A stretch of DNA of 64,000 nucleotides from an uncultured Candidatus Melainabacteria bacterium. GTDB lineage: Bacteria; Cyanobacteriota; Vampirovibrionia; Gastranaerophilales; Gastranaerophilaceae. Within the stretch, counting starts at the first letter, position 1. Each line of letters begins with the position of its first letter. The DNA lies in NCBI GenBank assembly GCA_934718135.1, contig CAKUZW010000005.1, positions 74,795 to 138,794 of the forward strand. The letters run 5' to 3'. This document shows, one piece after another, positions 49,669 to 59,366 of this stretch. A program made the position numbers and the translations under genes. The notes beneath the pieces are model-generated. The model made no database searches. It worked only from the letters and a program-made list of their open reading frames with translations, and was not told where the DNA came from.

Positions 49669-50775
49669 ATGAGGATGCTAAAAAGTTTTGAAAACGATTT
49701 GAATAAATGTTCAAAATGCGGATTATGTCAGCAGGCATGTCCGTTGTTTAAACTTATTCCGAATGAATGTTTGGTGAGCAAGGGCAAATTCATTATGTTG
49801 CATGGGGTCACAAAAGGGGATTTGCAACTTTCAAAAAATATAAATAAATATCTTGATTTGTGCCTAAAATGCGGAAAATGTAACAATTTTTGCCCAAGCG
49901 GAATTGAAGTTTGCCAAATTTTGAATACTGCAAAACATGAATATATGAAAAAAACTTTTAAATCTCATATCATTAACTTTTTAGAAAGTCGTTTTGTTTT
50001 TTCAAATATGATTAAGTTTTTGGCCTTTTGTTCTAAACCTTTTCGCCCAAAACAAAAAAAAGATGCAACTTCTTCTAGAGTAAAAGTTCTTTATTTTAAA
50101 GGTTGTGTTAATCAAATTTTTCCTCAAACAGATAATTATTTAAACAAAATTTTTAAAAATTCAGATATTGAAATTATTGAACCAAATTTTGAATGTTGCG
50201 GATTACCATTTTTATCAGAAGGGAATTTAGCAAGATTTGAAGAAGTGGCAAAGTTTAATTCAAATCTAATGGATGTAGATTATGATTATATTGTGACGGA
50301 TTGTGCAAGTTGCGAGAGTACAATTTTGGATTATCCAAAATATATTGATATTAAATCTCCGATACAAGTGAATAAGTCAATAAATTGGGGGGATTTGATT
50401 GCAGTTAAAGGGATTAAATTCAAGTTTGATAAACCATTAAAGGTTACATTTCACAAGCCGTGTCATTTGAAAAATGATTCATTTATTAGAACGATTTTTC
50501 AGAATTGTGAAAATGTAGAATATGTAGAAATGGAAAATTACGATGAATGTTGTGGTTTTTCGGGTAGTTTTGCAATTAAAAATCACAAATTATCAAAAGA
50601 ATTAACCAAACAAAAAGCTCAAAGTATAATAAAAACTGAAGCTGATTATGTGGTAACGAGTTGTCCGTCTTGCATTTTAGGGTTGAAACAAGGGTTATAT
50701 TACTCAGGAAACAAAAATATAAAAGTAGTAAGTCTGTTAGAATTCTTAGCAATGGCAGATGAAATAAATCTGTAG
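49669..50775 (+). CDS. Fe-S oxidoreductase of the GlcF/heterodisulfide reductase type
   Basis: A 368-residue protein with two 4Fe-4S ferredoxin motifs (CSKCGLCQQACP and CLKCGKCNNFCPSG) followed by two CCG domains (CCGLPF and CCGFSGSF, each with downstream CxxC). This is the layout of the glycolate/lactate oxidase Fe-S subunit. The FAD-binding partner subunit is not nearby. It is a little shorter than typical GlcF. TATGAT with extended TGC ends six bases before the ATG and no Shine-Dalgarno is visible; a second ATG two codons later is possible. Confidence 0.85.
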   Translation: MRMLKSFENDLNKCSKCGLCQQACPLFKLIPNECLVSKGKFIMLHGVTKGDLQLSKNINKYLDLCLKCGKCNNFCPSGIEVCQILNTAKHEYMKKTFKSHIINFLESRFVFSNMIKFLAFCSKPFRPKQKKDATSSRVKVLYFKGCVNQIFPQTDNYLNKIFKNSDIEIIEPNFECCGLPFLSEGNLARFEEVAKFNSNLMDVDYDYIVTDCASCESTILDYPKYIDIKSPIQVNKSINWGDLIAVKGIKFKFDKPLKVTFHKPCHLKNDSFIRTIFQNCENVEYVEMENYDECCGFSGSFAIKNHKLSKELTKQKAQSIIKTEADYVVTSCPSCILGLKQGLYYSGNKNIKVVSLLEFLAMADEINL

Positions 50776-50889
50776 TGTTTACCTACCATCTTTTGTAACG
50801 TTTTGTATCATTCGCTTTTCCAAAATAGGCAATTTTTTATCATATATATACTTTATATATATGAGAGTATAAAATGAGAGATTGTTATT

Positions 50890-51261
50890 ATGCGAATTGT
50901 AAGAAATACTAATATTACAATTAACAACAACGGATATATGCCAATGGGCGGGATGATAAATACACCAACAACATTTGGCGGAGGAATGTATGGGCCGTCA
51001 TTGTTTGGCTGTGGTTTTGGAATGGCTTCGCCTATGATTCCGTCTAATAATGATGTTGCTGCCGGCATGTGCACGGGTATGGCTGCAGGGTGGCTTTTGA
51101 GAACCCCGGGAGCTTTAAAAACCGTAGGAAAAGTTATTGCTTTCCCGTTCAAAATGATTGGCAAAGGTGCTGCTTGGGTTTGGAATAAAGCTATAAAACC
51201 TTTTGGACAATGGGTTGGCGGTTTGTTTACTTCCAAAGCTTCTAAAAGTCAAAAAACATAA
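50890..51261 (+). CDS. Gly/Met-rich hypothetical protein
   Basis: A 123-residue protein. The first 45 residues are Gly/Met/Asn-rich (NGYMPMGGMINTPTTFGGGMYGPSLFG, here in two pieces: NGYMPMGGMI and TTFGGGMYG). A hydrophobic, basic part with 'GKVIAFPFKMIGKGAAWVWN' follows and ends in a Lys/Ser tail. It may be a membrane-active or envelope-associated small protein. An antisense frame covers nearly the same bases but lacks a good start. Confidence 0.55.
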   Translation: MRIVRNTNITINNNGYMPMGGMINTPTTFGGGMYGPSLFGCGFGMASPMIPSNNDVAAGMCTGMAAGWLLRTPGALKTVGKVIAFPFKMIGKGAAWVWNKAIKPFGQWVGGLFTSKASKSQKT

Positions 51262-51298
51262 TATAAGAAACGGGCTGTTCTGATTTTCTTTTTTCCTC

Positions 51299-53887
51299 TT
51301 ATTTTGTCACGATTGAAAGAATATAATTATCATTAAAGTATTTGTTTGCAACTTCAATAATATCAGAATCTGTTACACTATTGATTAGTTTTTCATATTT
51401 GTCTTTGAATTCATAACCTCTGGTTGAAGCTTCATACCAACCAAGGTTTGATGCTTTATCAAGGTTTGTTTCCAGTCCTATGACATAATTTCCTAAAAGT
51501 TTTTCTTTTGCATCTTTTAGTTCTTTATCGCCAACGTATTCAGTTTTAAGTTTGTTAATCTCTTCAAACAGTCCTTTTTTAGATTTTTCAAGGGTGTCAG
51601 GATTTGTTCCGATATATAGAAGGAAACTCCCTCTAAGCACGTTTGGAGAATAGCTTGAACCTAATTGATAAGCAAGCCCTTCTTGTTCTCTCAGGTCTTT
51701 AAACAATCTTGAACTCATGCCTGTCCCAAGGATTGAATCAATAACCTGCAAAGTTGCATAGTCTTTTTCATTCAAGACTCCATTTGTTTGCCATCCGAGC
51801 ATAATCCATGCCGTTTGAGTTTTTGGCATATTTTGAACAGTTTTGCGTGGAGCCGTTGGTGTCGGAATTTTTGAAGAATAAACGCTATAATCAAATTTTT
51901 TGCCATTTTCTTTTTTAGGGAAAATGTTATTCAATTCTTGAATGGTTTTGTCTTTGTCAATATTTCCGTTTATTGAAATCACCATATTTTCAGGGTCAAA
52001 AACTTTGTTATAGTAATCAAGCATTTCTTCTTTTGAAATATTTGGAATATTTTTTTCTAAAACTTTAGAAGAAATTGAATATGGAGTGTTTTGATAGATT
52101 AAATCTCTATATTCTTCGATAGCTCTTTGAATTGGAATATCTTTGTTCGTTTTTATTGCATTGAGTTTGTCAGATTTAACTTTTTCAATCTCATAATTAT
52201 CAAATGTTGCATTGTTTACAACTTCGTTCAACAGTTCTAGAGTTTTGTCATATTCATCTTTTGTTGTAAGAACAGAAATTGCAAAAGCATCTGCACTTGC
52301 TGCCGGTGCAATTTTTATCCCGTTATCTTCAAGAACTTGCGATAACTCAAGAGAGGAATAATTCTTTGTCCCTTTCATCATAAGTGATGCGACAAGGTTT
52401 GCTGTACCATGTGTTTTTTCTAATAACTGTCCGCCTTTTGAATAGATGCTTATTGCAATAATATCGTTTGCGGTATTCGGAGTATATAGAAGGGTCGCAC
52501 CGTCAGAAAGTTTGTATTTTTGAGATTGAGAATTTTCGCTCACAAGTTCAGCAGTTCCCGTATTGGTTTTGATATTTGCAACAGGGATATTTTTTGCACT
52601 TTCAGGCAATACTATTGAAATTGCAGCTCTATTTGTACCTAAGTATTTTTCTGCGGCTTTTTTTACATCATCTTTTGTGACGTTTTTAATATTATTTAAA
52701 TAATTGTCATAAAATTTGATATCACTGGTTAATGCCATTGTATAACCGATTTCGGTCGCAATATTTGTAATTGATTCTCTAGAGTAATATGTGCTTCTTT
52801 CAATAATATTTTTAGCTAAATTAAGCTGTTCATCTGTAATTCCGTTTGTTTGAATTTTTTTGATTTCATCAAAAATCGAGTCTTGCACAGCCTTACATTT
52901 TTCAGGTTCAAAATTTGCAGATACATAAAAAATTCCGTCATCTCTATAGGTAGAGTTTCCTGCATCAACTGAAAATGCAATTCTTTTCTTTTCTTTTAAA
53001 ACTTGATTAAGCACTGATGATCTTCCGTCCCCTAAAACAGTTGCTAGGACATCAAGTGCGTAAGACTCTTTATCTTCAATCGGAGTTCCTCTAAAACCTA
53101 CAATCATATATCCGGATTCTGTATTTGGAAGATATTCGACTTTTTTTGCCTGTTTAGTCAATGGTTCTTCTTTGGGGTAAACATTCTTTATCGGTTTTTT
53201 GAATTCAGCATTAAAAACCTCTTTAATTTTTGCAACAGCATGCTCAGGATCAACATCACCAACAACTATTGTAATCATATTTGAAGGTGAATAATGAGCG
53301 TTATAAAAACCTAAAACTTGCTCCCTTGTAATTGTTTCAATAACATCACTTTTACCGATTACTCTTCTTTTATACGGGTGATTTGTATACATCATATCGT
53401 TTAAATTGTCTTGAAGAACTTTTGCCGGAGCGTTTAAGTCCTTGCTGATTTCTTCTAATACAACTTTGCGTTCTTTTTCCATTTCGTTACGAGGAATTAG
53501 CGGATGCATCATCATATCAGCATGCAAATCCATTGCCAAATCAAAATCTTTAGATGGAATGGTTACATAGTAATGCGTAAAATCTTTGCTGGTTGCAGCG
53601 TTTGTAATGGCACCTTTAGTTTCAAGGATTTTATCAAATTCTCCCGGAGCATGGTTTGTGGTTCCTTTAAAGAACAAATGTTCTAAAAAATGTGCAACCC
53701 CGTTATTTGAGTCATCCTCATCAATTGAGCCTGTTTTTATCCATGTGTCAATTGTTACAATTGGATTGTTTTTAACTTGTTCAACAACAACGGTTTGCCC
53801 GTTATCAAGTTTATACATTTGAGCATTTGCTGCCCAAACAACATTTCCGCAAATCATTACTGCCGCGATTAGTATAAATTTTTTCAT
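51299..53887 (-). CDS. Exported M16 zinc peptidase with two tandem units
   Basis: An 862-residue protein with a signal peptide (MKKFILIAAVMICGNVVWAA). The first M16 unit has the inverted zinc motif HFLEHLFFKGT (HxxEH) and the distal Glu in the region after residue 130. The second unit (from about 450) lacks the motif and is the usual inactive partner. It probably degrades peptides in the periplasm; single-chain M16 proteins of this size are common in diderms. It has no operon partner; recO is 71 bases upstream on the same strand. Confidence 0.9.
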   Translation of the reverse strand: MKKFILIAAVMICGNVVWAANAQMYKLDNGQTVVVEQVKNNPIVTIDTWIKTGSIDEDDSNNGVAHFLEHLFFKGTTNHAPGEFDKILETKGAITNAATSKDFTHYYVTIPSKDFDLAMDLHADMMMHPLIPRNEMEKERKVVLEEISKDLNAPAKVLQDNLNDMMYTNHPYKRRVIGKSDVIETITREQVLGFYNAHYSPSNMITIVVGDVDPEHAVAKIKEVFNAEFKKPIKNVYPKEEPLTKQAKKVEYLPNTESGYMIVGFRGTPIEDKESYALDVLATVLGDGRSSVLNQVLKEKKRIAFSVDAGNSTYRDDGIFYVSANFEPEKCKAVQDSIFDEIKKIQTNGITDEQLNLAKNIIERSTYYSRESITNIATEIGYTMALTSDIKFYDNYLNNIKNVTKDDVKKAAEKYLGTNRAAISIVLPESAKNIPVANIKTNTGTAELVSENSQSQKYKLSDGATLLYTPNTANDIIAISIYSKGGQLLEKTHGTANLVASLMMKGTKNYSSLELSQVLEDNGIKIAPAASADAFAISVLTTKDEYDKTLELLNEVVNNATFDNYEIEKVKSDKLNAIKTNKDIPIQRAIEEYRDLIYQNTPYSISSKVLEKNIPNISKEEMLDYYNKVFDPENMVISINGNIDKDKTIQELNNIFPKKENGKKFDYSVYSSKIPTPTAPRKTVQNMPKTQTAWIMLGWQTNGVLNEKDYATLQVIDSILGTGMSSRLFKDLREQEGLAYQLGSSYSPNVLRGSFLLYIGTNPDTLEKSKKGLFEEINKLKTEYVGDKELKDAKEKLLGNYVIGLETNLDKASNLGWYEASTRGYEFKDKYEKLINSVTDSDIIEVANKYFNDNYILSIVTK

Positions 53888-53958
53888 CCTGAACCTTCCT
53901 TTTTGAAGTGATTATATAATAAAATTGATAAAAAAATATCCCTTGCCGGATTAGATTT

Positions 53959-54732
53959 TTAGACAATAGGCATTTCTTGTAATATGTCTGTTGATTTGAA
54001 TTTCTTTGGAGATTTTAGGGAAATATATTCTTTTAAAGCTTCAAATGTTACGGTACAAACCTTTTCATTGGCTTTTGTTTCGTACTCTCCACGGTCATCA
54101 AAATCGTTAATCGACATCTGTTTGAAAAAGTCTCTCAATTTGTGTGGCATTTGTTTTTTGATGTAATGAATTTTTTCAGCACACTCTTTGCAAACAATTC
54201 CACCCATATTAGGCACAAAATACATTGTCTCTTCTTCAATTTTGTCGTGACAACACAGGCATGAATCCAGTTCTATTGAAAAACCTGACTCTATCATCAT
54301 TTTTAGTTGAAATTTTATAACTGCAAGCATGATTTCAACTTTAGAATCTGCAGATGATATAGTGTTGAGGGTTTTATATAAAAGATTATAAATAACTTCT
54401 GAACTTGGGTCTTCTTCAAGTCCAAAATTATTAACAACTTCTGTCACATACATTGAGTAGAAAATTTTATCAATATCTTGTCTTGTTTTATTAAAGGTAT
54501 TCAAAACTTCTGCTTGACAAATTGTATCAAGATTGCGACCTTTGTGAAGCATTAAAGTATTTGCAACAAGCAAGTCCATGCGGGCACCAAGTTTGCTTTT
54601 AGGCTTCTTTACCCCCTTAGCTACCCCTCTGATTAGTCCTTTGTCTTTTGAATACATAACAATAATTTTGTCTGATTCACTCAAATTGTAGGACTTTAAA
54701 TTAATTGCATCTGTTACAAAACTATTTTGCAT
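53959..54732 (-). CDS. recO: DNA repair protein RecO
   Basis: A 257-residue RecO, which loads RecA on gapped DNA with RecR. The N-terminal OB fold is seen (VTDAINLKSYNLSESDKIIV; DKGLIRGVAKGVKKPKSKLG). The four-Cys zinc site is CLCCHDK and CKEC. AAGGGA precedes the ATG. It lies between pilT and the M16 gene on the same strand. Confidence 0.9.
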   Translation of the reverse strand: MQNSFVTDAINLKSYNLSESDKIIVMYSKDKGLIRGVAKGVKKPKSKLGARMDLLVANTLMLHKGRNLDTICQAEVLNTFNKTRQDIDKIFYSMYVTEVVNNFGLEEDPSSEVIYNLLYKTLNTISSADSKVEIMLAVIKFQLKMMIESGFSIELDSCLCCHDKIEEETMYFVPNMGGIVCKECAEKIHYIKKQMPHKLRDFFKQMSINDFDDRGEYETKANEKVCTVTFEALKEYISLKSPKKFKSTDILQEMPIV

Positions 54733-54775
54733 TGTCCCTTTTACACATATATGTTAATATTATCAACTCTTGTTA

Positions 54776-55888
54776 TTAGTTGAGAGTTTGTTTATTCATG
54801 CCTGTACCTCGGTAGATACCTCTCATAAGTTGTTCAAGTTCTGATTTGTTATCAGAATATTCTAGAGCAACTTCTTTGTTAATCTTATTTTCGGTGTACA
54901 GTTTGTATAATGACATATTCATTGTTGTCATATTGTTGAATGAACCGTTTTTAACAAGTTCATAAATTTGTTCTAACTCATCTTTTTGGATAAAGTCCTT
55001 AACAGTTGGAGTTACAACAAGAATTTCTGTTGCAGGAAGTCTTGAACCACCTTCTGCAGCGGGAACAAGTTTTTGAGAAATTGTTCCTCTTAAAGTGTTT
55101 GCAATTTGGCTTCTTACAAACGGTCTTTCATTCGGGTCAAACAAGTTGATAATTCTGGCAACCGTTTGAACTGAATCGTTGGTGTGGATTGTAGATACAA
55201 CAAGGTGACCCGTTTCAGCAGCTTTCAGTGCTGATTCTACCGTTTCTCTATCACGAATTTCACCGATGAATATAACGTCAGGGTCTTGTCTCAATGCATA
55301 TTTAACACCATCAGAGAATGACGGAGTATCAATCAACAATTGACGTTGAGAAACGATTGATTTTTTATTCGAGAAAATAAATTCGACCGGATCTTCGATT
55401 GTAACAATGTGTTTAGCAGTTGAAGCGTTGATATAGTCAATCAAAGATGCGATTGTTGTTGATTTACCTGAACCGGTAGGGCCTGTAACTAAAACCAGAC
55501 CGTTATTAAATCTTGCAAATTCTTCTAATGTTGTCGGAAGATATAATTCTTGGAATGTCTTAATATAATAAGGAATTGCACGGATAACCATTGCCGTTTT
55601 TCCTAATTGACGACTCATGTTTATACGGAAACGAGAACATCCCGGAATTTCATAAGAAAAGTCAATATCAAAAAATCTTGTGATACGGTCTTTCAAGTGT
55701 TGAGGTGCAACAGTTCTAATTACAAATTCCATATCCTCGCTTGTCAATGGAGGAAGATTAATTCTCATAATTTGTCCGGAGACTCTAATAGCAGGTCTTT
55801 CCCCTTCGCAAATATGAGCATCTGATGCCCCTACAGAAACCGCTTGTCTTAAAAAATCTTCTATATAAAAATCGTTATTTGTGCTCAT
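54776..55888 (-). CDS. pilT: Type IV pilus retraction ATPase PilT
   Basis: A 370-residue secretion ATPase of the PilT type. Motifs: GASDAHICEGERPAIRV at the N-terminus, Walker A GPTGSGKST, Asp box TIEDPVEF, Walker B DPDVIFIGEIRDRETVESAL and the His box AETGHLVVSTIHTND. It powers pilus retraction for twitching and DNA uptake. The pilus assembly genes (pilB, pilC, prepilin peptidase) are not in the window, but four prepilins and comEC are. AGAGGAA precedes the start. Confidence 0.93.
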   Translation of the reverse strand: MSTNNDFYIEDFLRQAVSVGASDAHICEGERPAIRVSGQIMRINLPPLTSEDMEFVIRTVAPQHLKDRITRFFDIDFSYEIPGCSRFRINMSRQLGKTAMVIRAIPYYIKTFQELYLPTTLEEFARFNNGLVLVTGPTGSGKSTTIASLIDYINASTAKHIVTIEDPVEFIFSNKKSIVSQRQLLIDTPSFSDGVKYALRQDPDVIFIGEIRDRETVESALKAAETGHLVVSTIHTNDSVQTVARIINLFDPNERPFVRSQIANTLRGTISQKLVPAAEGGSRLPATEILVVTPTVKDFIQKDELEQIYELVKNGSFNNMTTMNMSLYKLYTENKINKEVALEYSDNKSELEQLMRGIYRGTGMNKQTLN

Positions 55889-55979
55889 ACATTCCTCTTA
55901 TTTTGACATTATACAGTATATCATTTCTTTTTATTTTGCACAAGCTTATTCTATATGTTATCATTCAAATGTTGGAATT

Positions 55980-58376
55980 ATGATACAAATCGAATTTATT
56001 AGGGATATATTACAAAATAAAAATTTTGTGATGTTTTTGACATCGTTATTTTTTATTTGTGGAGTTAGTGCATATTTTTACGGCTTTGCAGTTCTAATAG
56101 CGGCGATTGTCAGTATAGTTTTGATTTTATTTTTATATCTAAAGTTGTTTAGTGTAAAACGAGTATTATTTTTAATAGGAATATTTTATTTTGGATTTTT
56201 CTTAACTTTTTTTAAGATTAAAAATTCTGATGATTTATTACCGCTAACTCCGACCCAATCTACTGTTGTTGGTCAAATTGTCAGTATCCCGAATTCTCCT
56301 GAAAAAGACAAAGCAAAGTTTTTTATGCAAGTCGAAAAAGTAGCAGGTAAAACAGTAAATGGAAAGACGTTTGTTTCAATTTCTTCAACTCCCGATATTA
56401 TTGAAAAACTAAATATTGGTGAAAAAATTTCAGTAGAGGGAAATTTGAGAAAGCCATTTTCTGCAACAAACCCTTCTCAATTTGATTATAGTGTCTATTT
56501 GAGGAATTTTAATACTTTTACGGTTTTGTATTCTGACGGTCAGAATTTGAAAATTATTAAAAATAAACTGTCTCCAAAGTGGAAATTTTTACAAGGGCTA
56601 AATAATACGAGAAATAAGATATTAAAAACACATTCAAAGTATTTGAAAAGCCCTAATCTTGAAATTTTGGGCGGAATTGTTTTTGGAGATGATGCGGTTG
56701 CTCCTCCCGATTATATCAAAACTTCATTCATAAATTCGGGGCTTTTGCATATCTTGGCAGCTTCAGGAATGAATGTAGCATTTATTTTCTCATTTTGGTT
56801 CATTATTTTGAAGTTTCTTCGTGTTCCATACAAACCCAGAGTTTTGTCAGGCATGTTTTTGGTTGTTCTATATACTCTTATGACAGGACTTGGACCTTCT
56901 GTTGTTCGTGCGGCGTTGATGTTATTGTTCGTATTAGCCGGAAAACTCATAGATAGAGATACTCACAGTGTGTCACTGCTTGCGTTTGTTGCAGTTTTGA
57001 TGTTGATTTACAATCCTGCATATCTTAATAATGTGAGTTTTCAATTGTCGTTTTTTGTAACTTTCGGATTGATTACAACAGCAACCATAGTTTCGCAAAA
57101 ATTAGACAAAATTCCTGACTGGTTGAAAGCTCCAATTTTAATTCCACTAGTCGCTCAAATTTGGATTGCACCTATACAAATGTTCTATTTTAACACGTTT
57201 AGCTTGTATTCAATTTTATCTAATATTTCAACGGTTTCATTGTTGAGTATAATAAGTTTTTGCGGGTTCGTAAGTTCATTGATATCAGTTTTTACACCTG
57301 TTGCAAATATAACTTGTCGAATTTTTGATTTCTTTTTGAATTATTTATTGAATATTTTAGTGTGGATTTCGAATTTCTTTGCGAATTTGCCGCACTGCAT
57401 TTTACAAACCACTCATCCAAATATTTTGCAATTATGCTTCTATTATTTAGTTTTGTTGCTTGTTACTTATTTGATAAAAGTAGAAAAGTTTAAATATGCA
57501 CTGATATCCGCACTTGTCGGAATTATCATCATACTTGGTTCAACAATTCATGTTGAGTCAAAAAACTTAGAAATTATAGCCTTTGATGTGCAAAATGCGG
57601 ATTCTTTTATGATAAAAACGCCTCAAAACAAATATTTCTTTGTCGACACCGGAAAAGCTTCTTATAAAAGCGGAAATTCACAAGCAAAAATCATCATGCT
57701 CAAATATTTGAAAGATAAAGGAATTAAAAATATTGAAGGGCTTATTGTCACACACTTTGACAATGATCATTCCGGTGGAACCGTTGATTTTATTGAAAAT
57801 ACGAATGTTAAAACTTTATACTTAAATTCTAAAGAAACTTCAACAAAAACCGCCAAAGACATATTTTCTTCTGTCCGTAAGCATCATCAAAAAGTGGAAT
57901 TTGTAAAGAATAACGATATCATTTATCAAGAACCTGATTTAACGATTCGAACTTTCAAAGCAAAAGTGCATGGCAAAAATCAAAGCAATGAATGTTCTAC
58001 AGTTACATTGTTGAACTATAAAGACTTTGATATGCTATTTATGGGCGATGCCGGAGTTTTAGCGTTTAATCAATTAAAACACAATATTCCACATAATATT
58101 GAAGTTCTAAAAGTTGGTCATCATGGAGGCCCAATGGTTGTAGATTCTGATATGGTAGACTATTTAGGGAATAAAATTTCTCTAATTTCTACCGGTATAA
58201 ACTATTTTGGGCATCCAAATAAGGGAACGCTTGATATATTGCGAAATACAGATGTTTTGAGAACGGATTTATTGAATTCATTAAAGATTTCAAGTGACGG
58301 AAATGAATACAAAATTTATTCCTATGATACCCATGATAAAAAGTATCAATTGAGGGGTAAATTTTATTCAAAATAA
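55980..58376 (+). CDS. comEC: DNA internalization protein ComEC/Rec2
   Basis: A 798-residue membrane protein. The ComEC core has the typical LLHILAASGMNVAF and many membrane helices (about 15-75 and 270-525). The soluble C-terminal metallo-beta-lactamase-like domain has VTHFDNDHSGGTVDF, MLFMGDAG and VGHHG. It forms the channel for single-stranded DNA during competence. The start at 55980 is chosen since the longer frame to 55881 would lie in the pilT promoter region; TATCAT with extended TGT lies upstream. With pilT it suggests DNA uptake. Confidence 0.92.
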   Translation: MIQIEFIRDILQNKNFVMFLTSLFFICGVSAYFYGFAVLIAAIVSIVLILFLYLKLFSVKRVLFLIGIFYFGFFLTFFKIKNSDDLLPLTPTQSTVVGQIVSIPNSPEKDKAKFFMQVEKVAGKTVNGKTFVSISSTPDIIEKLNIGEKISVEGNLRKPFSATNPSQFDYSVYLRNFNTFTVLYSDGQNLKIIKNKLSPKWKFLQGLNNTRNKILKTHSKYLKSPNLEILGGIVFGDDAVAPPDYIKTSFINSGLLHILAASGMNVAFIFSFWFIILKFLRVPYKPRVLSGMFLVVLYTLMTGLGPSVVRAALMLLFVLAGKLIDRDTHSVSLLAFVAVLMLIYNPAYLNNVSFQLSFFVTFGLITTATIVSQKLDKIPDWLKAPILIPLVAQIWIAPIQMFYFNTFSLYSILSNISTVSLLSIISFCGFVSSLISVFTPVANITCRIFDFFLNYLLNILVWISNFFANLPHCILQTTHPNILQLCFYYLVLLLVTYLIKVEKFKYALISALVGIIIILGSTIHVESKNLEIIAFDVQNADSFMIKTPQNKYFFVDTGKASYKSGNSQAKIIMLKYLKDKGIKNIEGLIVTHFDNDHSGGTVDFIENTNVKTLYLNSKETSTKTAKDIFSSVRKHHQKVEFVKNNDIIYQEPDLTIRTFKAKVHGKNQSNECSTVTLLNYKDFDMLFMGDAGVLAFNQLKHNIPHNIEVLKVGHHGGPMVVDSDMVDYLGNKISLISTGINYFGHPNKGTLDILRNTDVLRTDLLNSLKISSDGNEYKIYSYDTHDKKYQLRGKFYSK

Positions 58377-58500
58377 AATTAAAAAAACACCCAAAACTTG
58401 ACAAAATTATCGTACTTTTTACACTAATTGTTAAGCAGCTCAATTCCAGTGATAACAAGTGTTTTGCAAGTTGTAAATTTGTCAAAAAGTAACTTAGGGG

Positions 58501-58528
58501 TTGAAATTTTAAATTTTTGTAATATAAT
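58501..58528 (+). promoter_or_regulatory. Promoter of the lytic transglycosylase gene
   Basis: TTGAAA (58501-58506) and TATAAT (58523-58528) are 16 bases apart. A transcript from here would have a 5' leader of about 95 nt before the TTG start. Confidence 0.6.
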
Positions 58529-58629
58529 GGGTGTATACAAAACATTCGAAAAGACGAAAAACTTACAAAAACGTAGGTAGAAAAAAGTCGTTTTTGAGAA
58601 TTTTCAATTTACAACTAGAGGATTACATT

Positions 58630-59307
58630 TTGAAAAAATTATTACTATTCACTATTGCATTAGTGTTCATGTGTTGTACACAAGTGCAGGCGGCCAATGT
58701 AAATACAGTGAAGGCAGCGATAGTAAAACATTCTATCGAAATGGGTGTAGATCCAGCAATTACTCTTAGTATTGCAAAAACAGAATCAGGTTTTAGGCAC
58801 GAAGCAAAAAGCTCCCATGGGGCTGTTGGTGTCTTTCAACTAATGCCGTCCACCGCAAGAAGAATGGGCTTAAACCCTTATTCTCTTGACGATAATATCA
58901 AAGGTGGAATTATGTATTACAAATCAATGTACAAAATGTTCGGATCAATGGAATTAGCTTTAGCCGCTTACAATGCAGGTCCTGCAAACGTAAAAAAATA
59001 CAAAGCTGTTCCTCCGTTCGGTGAAACAAGAAAGTTTGTATCAAGAATTATGACTGATTACAATCACTTCAAAACTCACCCTGATCCGGCAATGATTGCA
59101 GCAAAAACTCCGGCTCAACCTACAAATCGTGCAGTTGCCGCCGCAACTCCAAAGGTTCCGGTTGGTGCAGCGAAAGTGGTTGCAAAAGCTCCTGTTAAAG
59201 CAGCTCCTCTTCCAAACAAGTTTGAGGAAGCAAGAAGAGTTAACTCTCAAGCTATCAAGGCTTTGCCAATGGAAATGGAACTCAAATCACAATCAGTTGC
59301 AATCTAG
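58630..59307 (+). CDS. Exported SLT-type lytic transglycosylase
   Basis: A 225-residue protein. The signal peptide is LKKLLLFTIALVFMCCTQVQA, translated from a TTG start at 58630 that has AGAGGA eight bases upstream; a longer frame to 58531 begins at the promoter. The SLT domain has AKTESGFRHEAKSS (catalytic Glu), GAVGVFQLMPSTARRMG and LALAAYNAGPANVKKY. The C-terminal tail is Ala/Lys/Pro-rich. It cleaves peptidoglycan for growth or for pilus passage. It is followed by a terminator. Confidence 0.9.
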   Translation: MKKLLLFTIALVFMCCTQVQAANVNTVKAAIVKHSIEMGVDPAITLSIAKTESGFRHEAKSSHGAVGVFQLMPSTARRMGLNPYSLDDNIKGGIMYYKSMYKMFGSMELALAAYNAGPANVKKYKAVPPFGETRKFVSRIMTDYNHFKTHPDPAMIAAKTPAQPTNRAVAAATPKVPVGAAKVVAKAPVKAAPLPNKFEEARRVNSQAIKALPMEMELKSQSVAI

Positions 59308-59325
59308 AATTTGTGTTAATGATTT

Positions 59326-59361
59326 AAAAAAAGAGTTTGGTTTTATACCAAGCTCTTTTTT
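59326..59361. terminator. Bidirectional terminator
   Basis: AAAAAAGAGTTTGG pairs with CCAAGCTCTTTTTT around a TTTTATA loop. It lies between the convergent transglycosylase and glycosyltransferase genes. Confidence 0.82.
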
Positions 59362-59366
59362 GTTGC

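Noticed and set aside
50853..51236. Minus-strand 127-codon ORF opposite the Gly/Met-rich gene
   Set aside because: Its start lies in the neighbouring frame without a ribosome binding site. The plus-strand frame has a better start and residue pattern.
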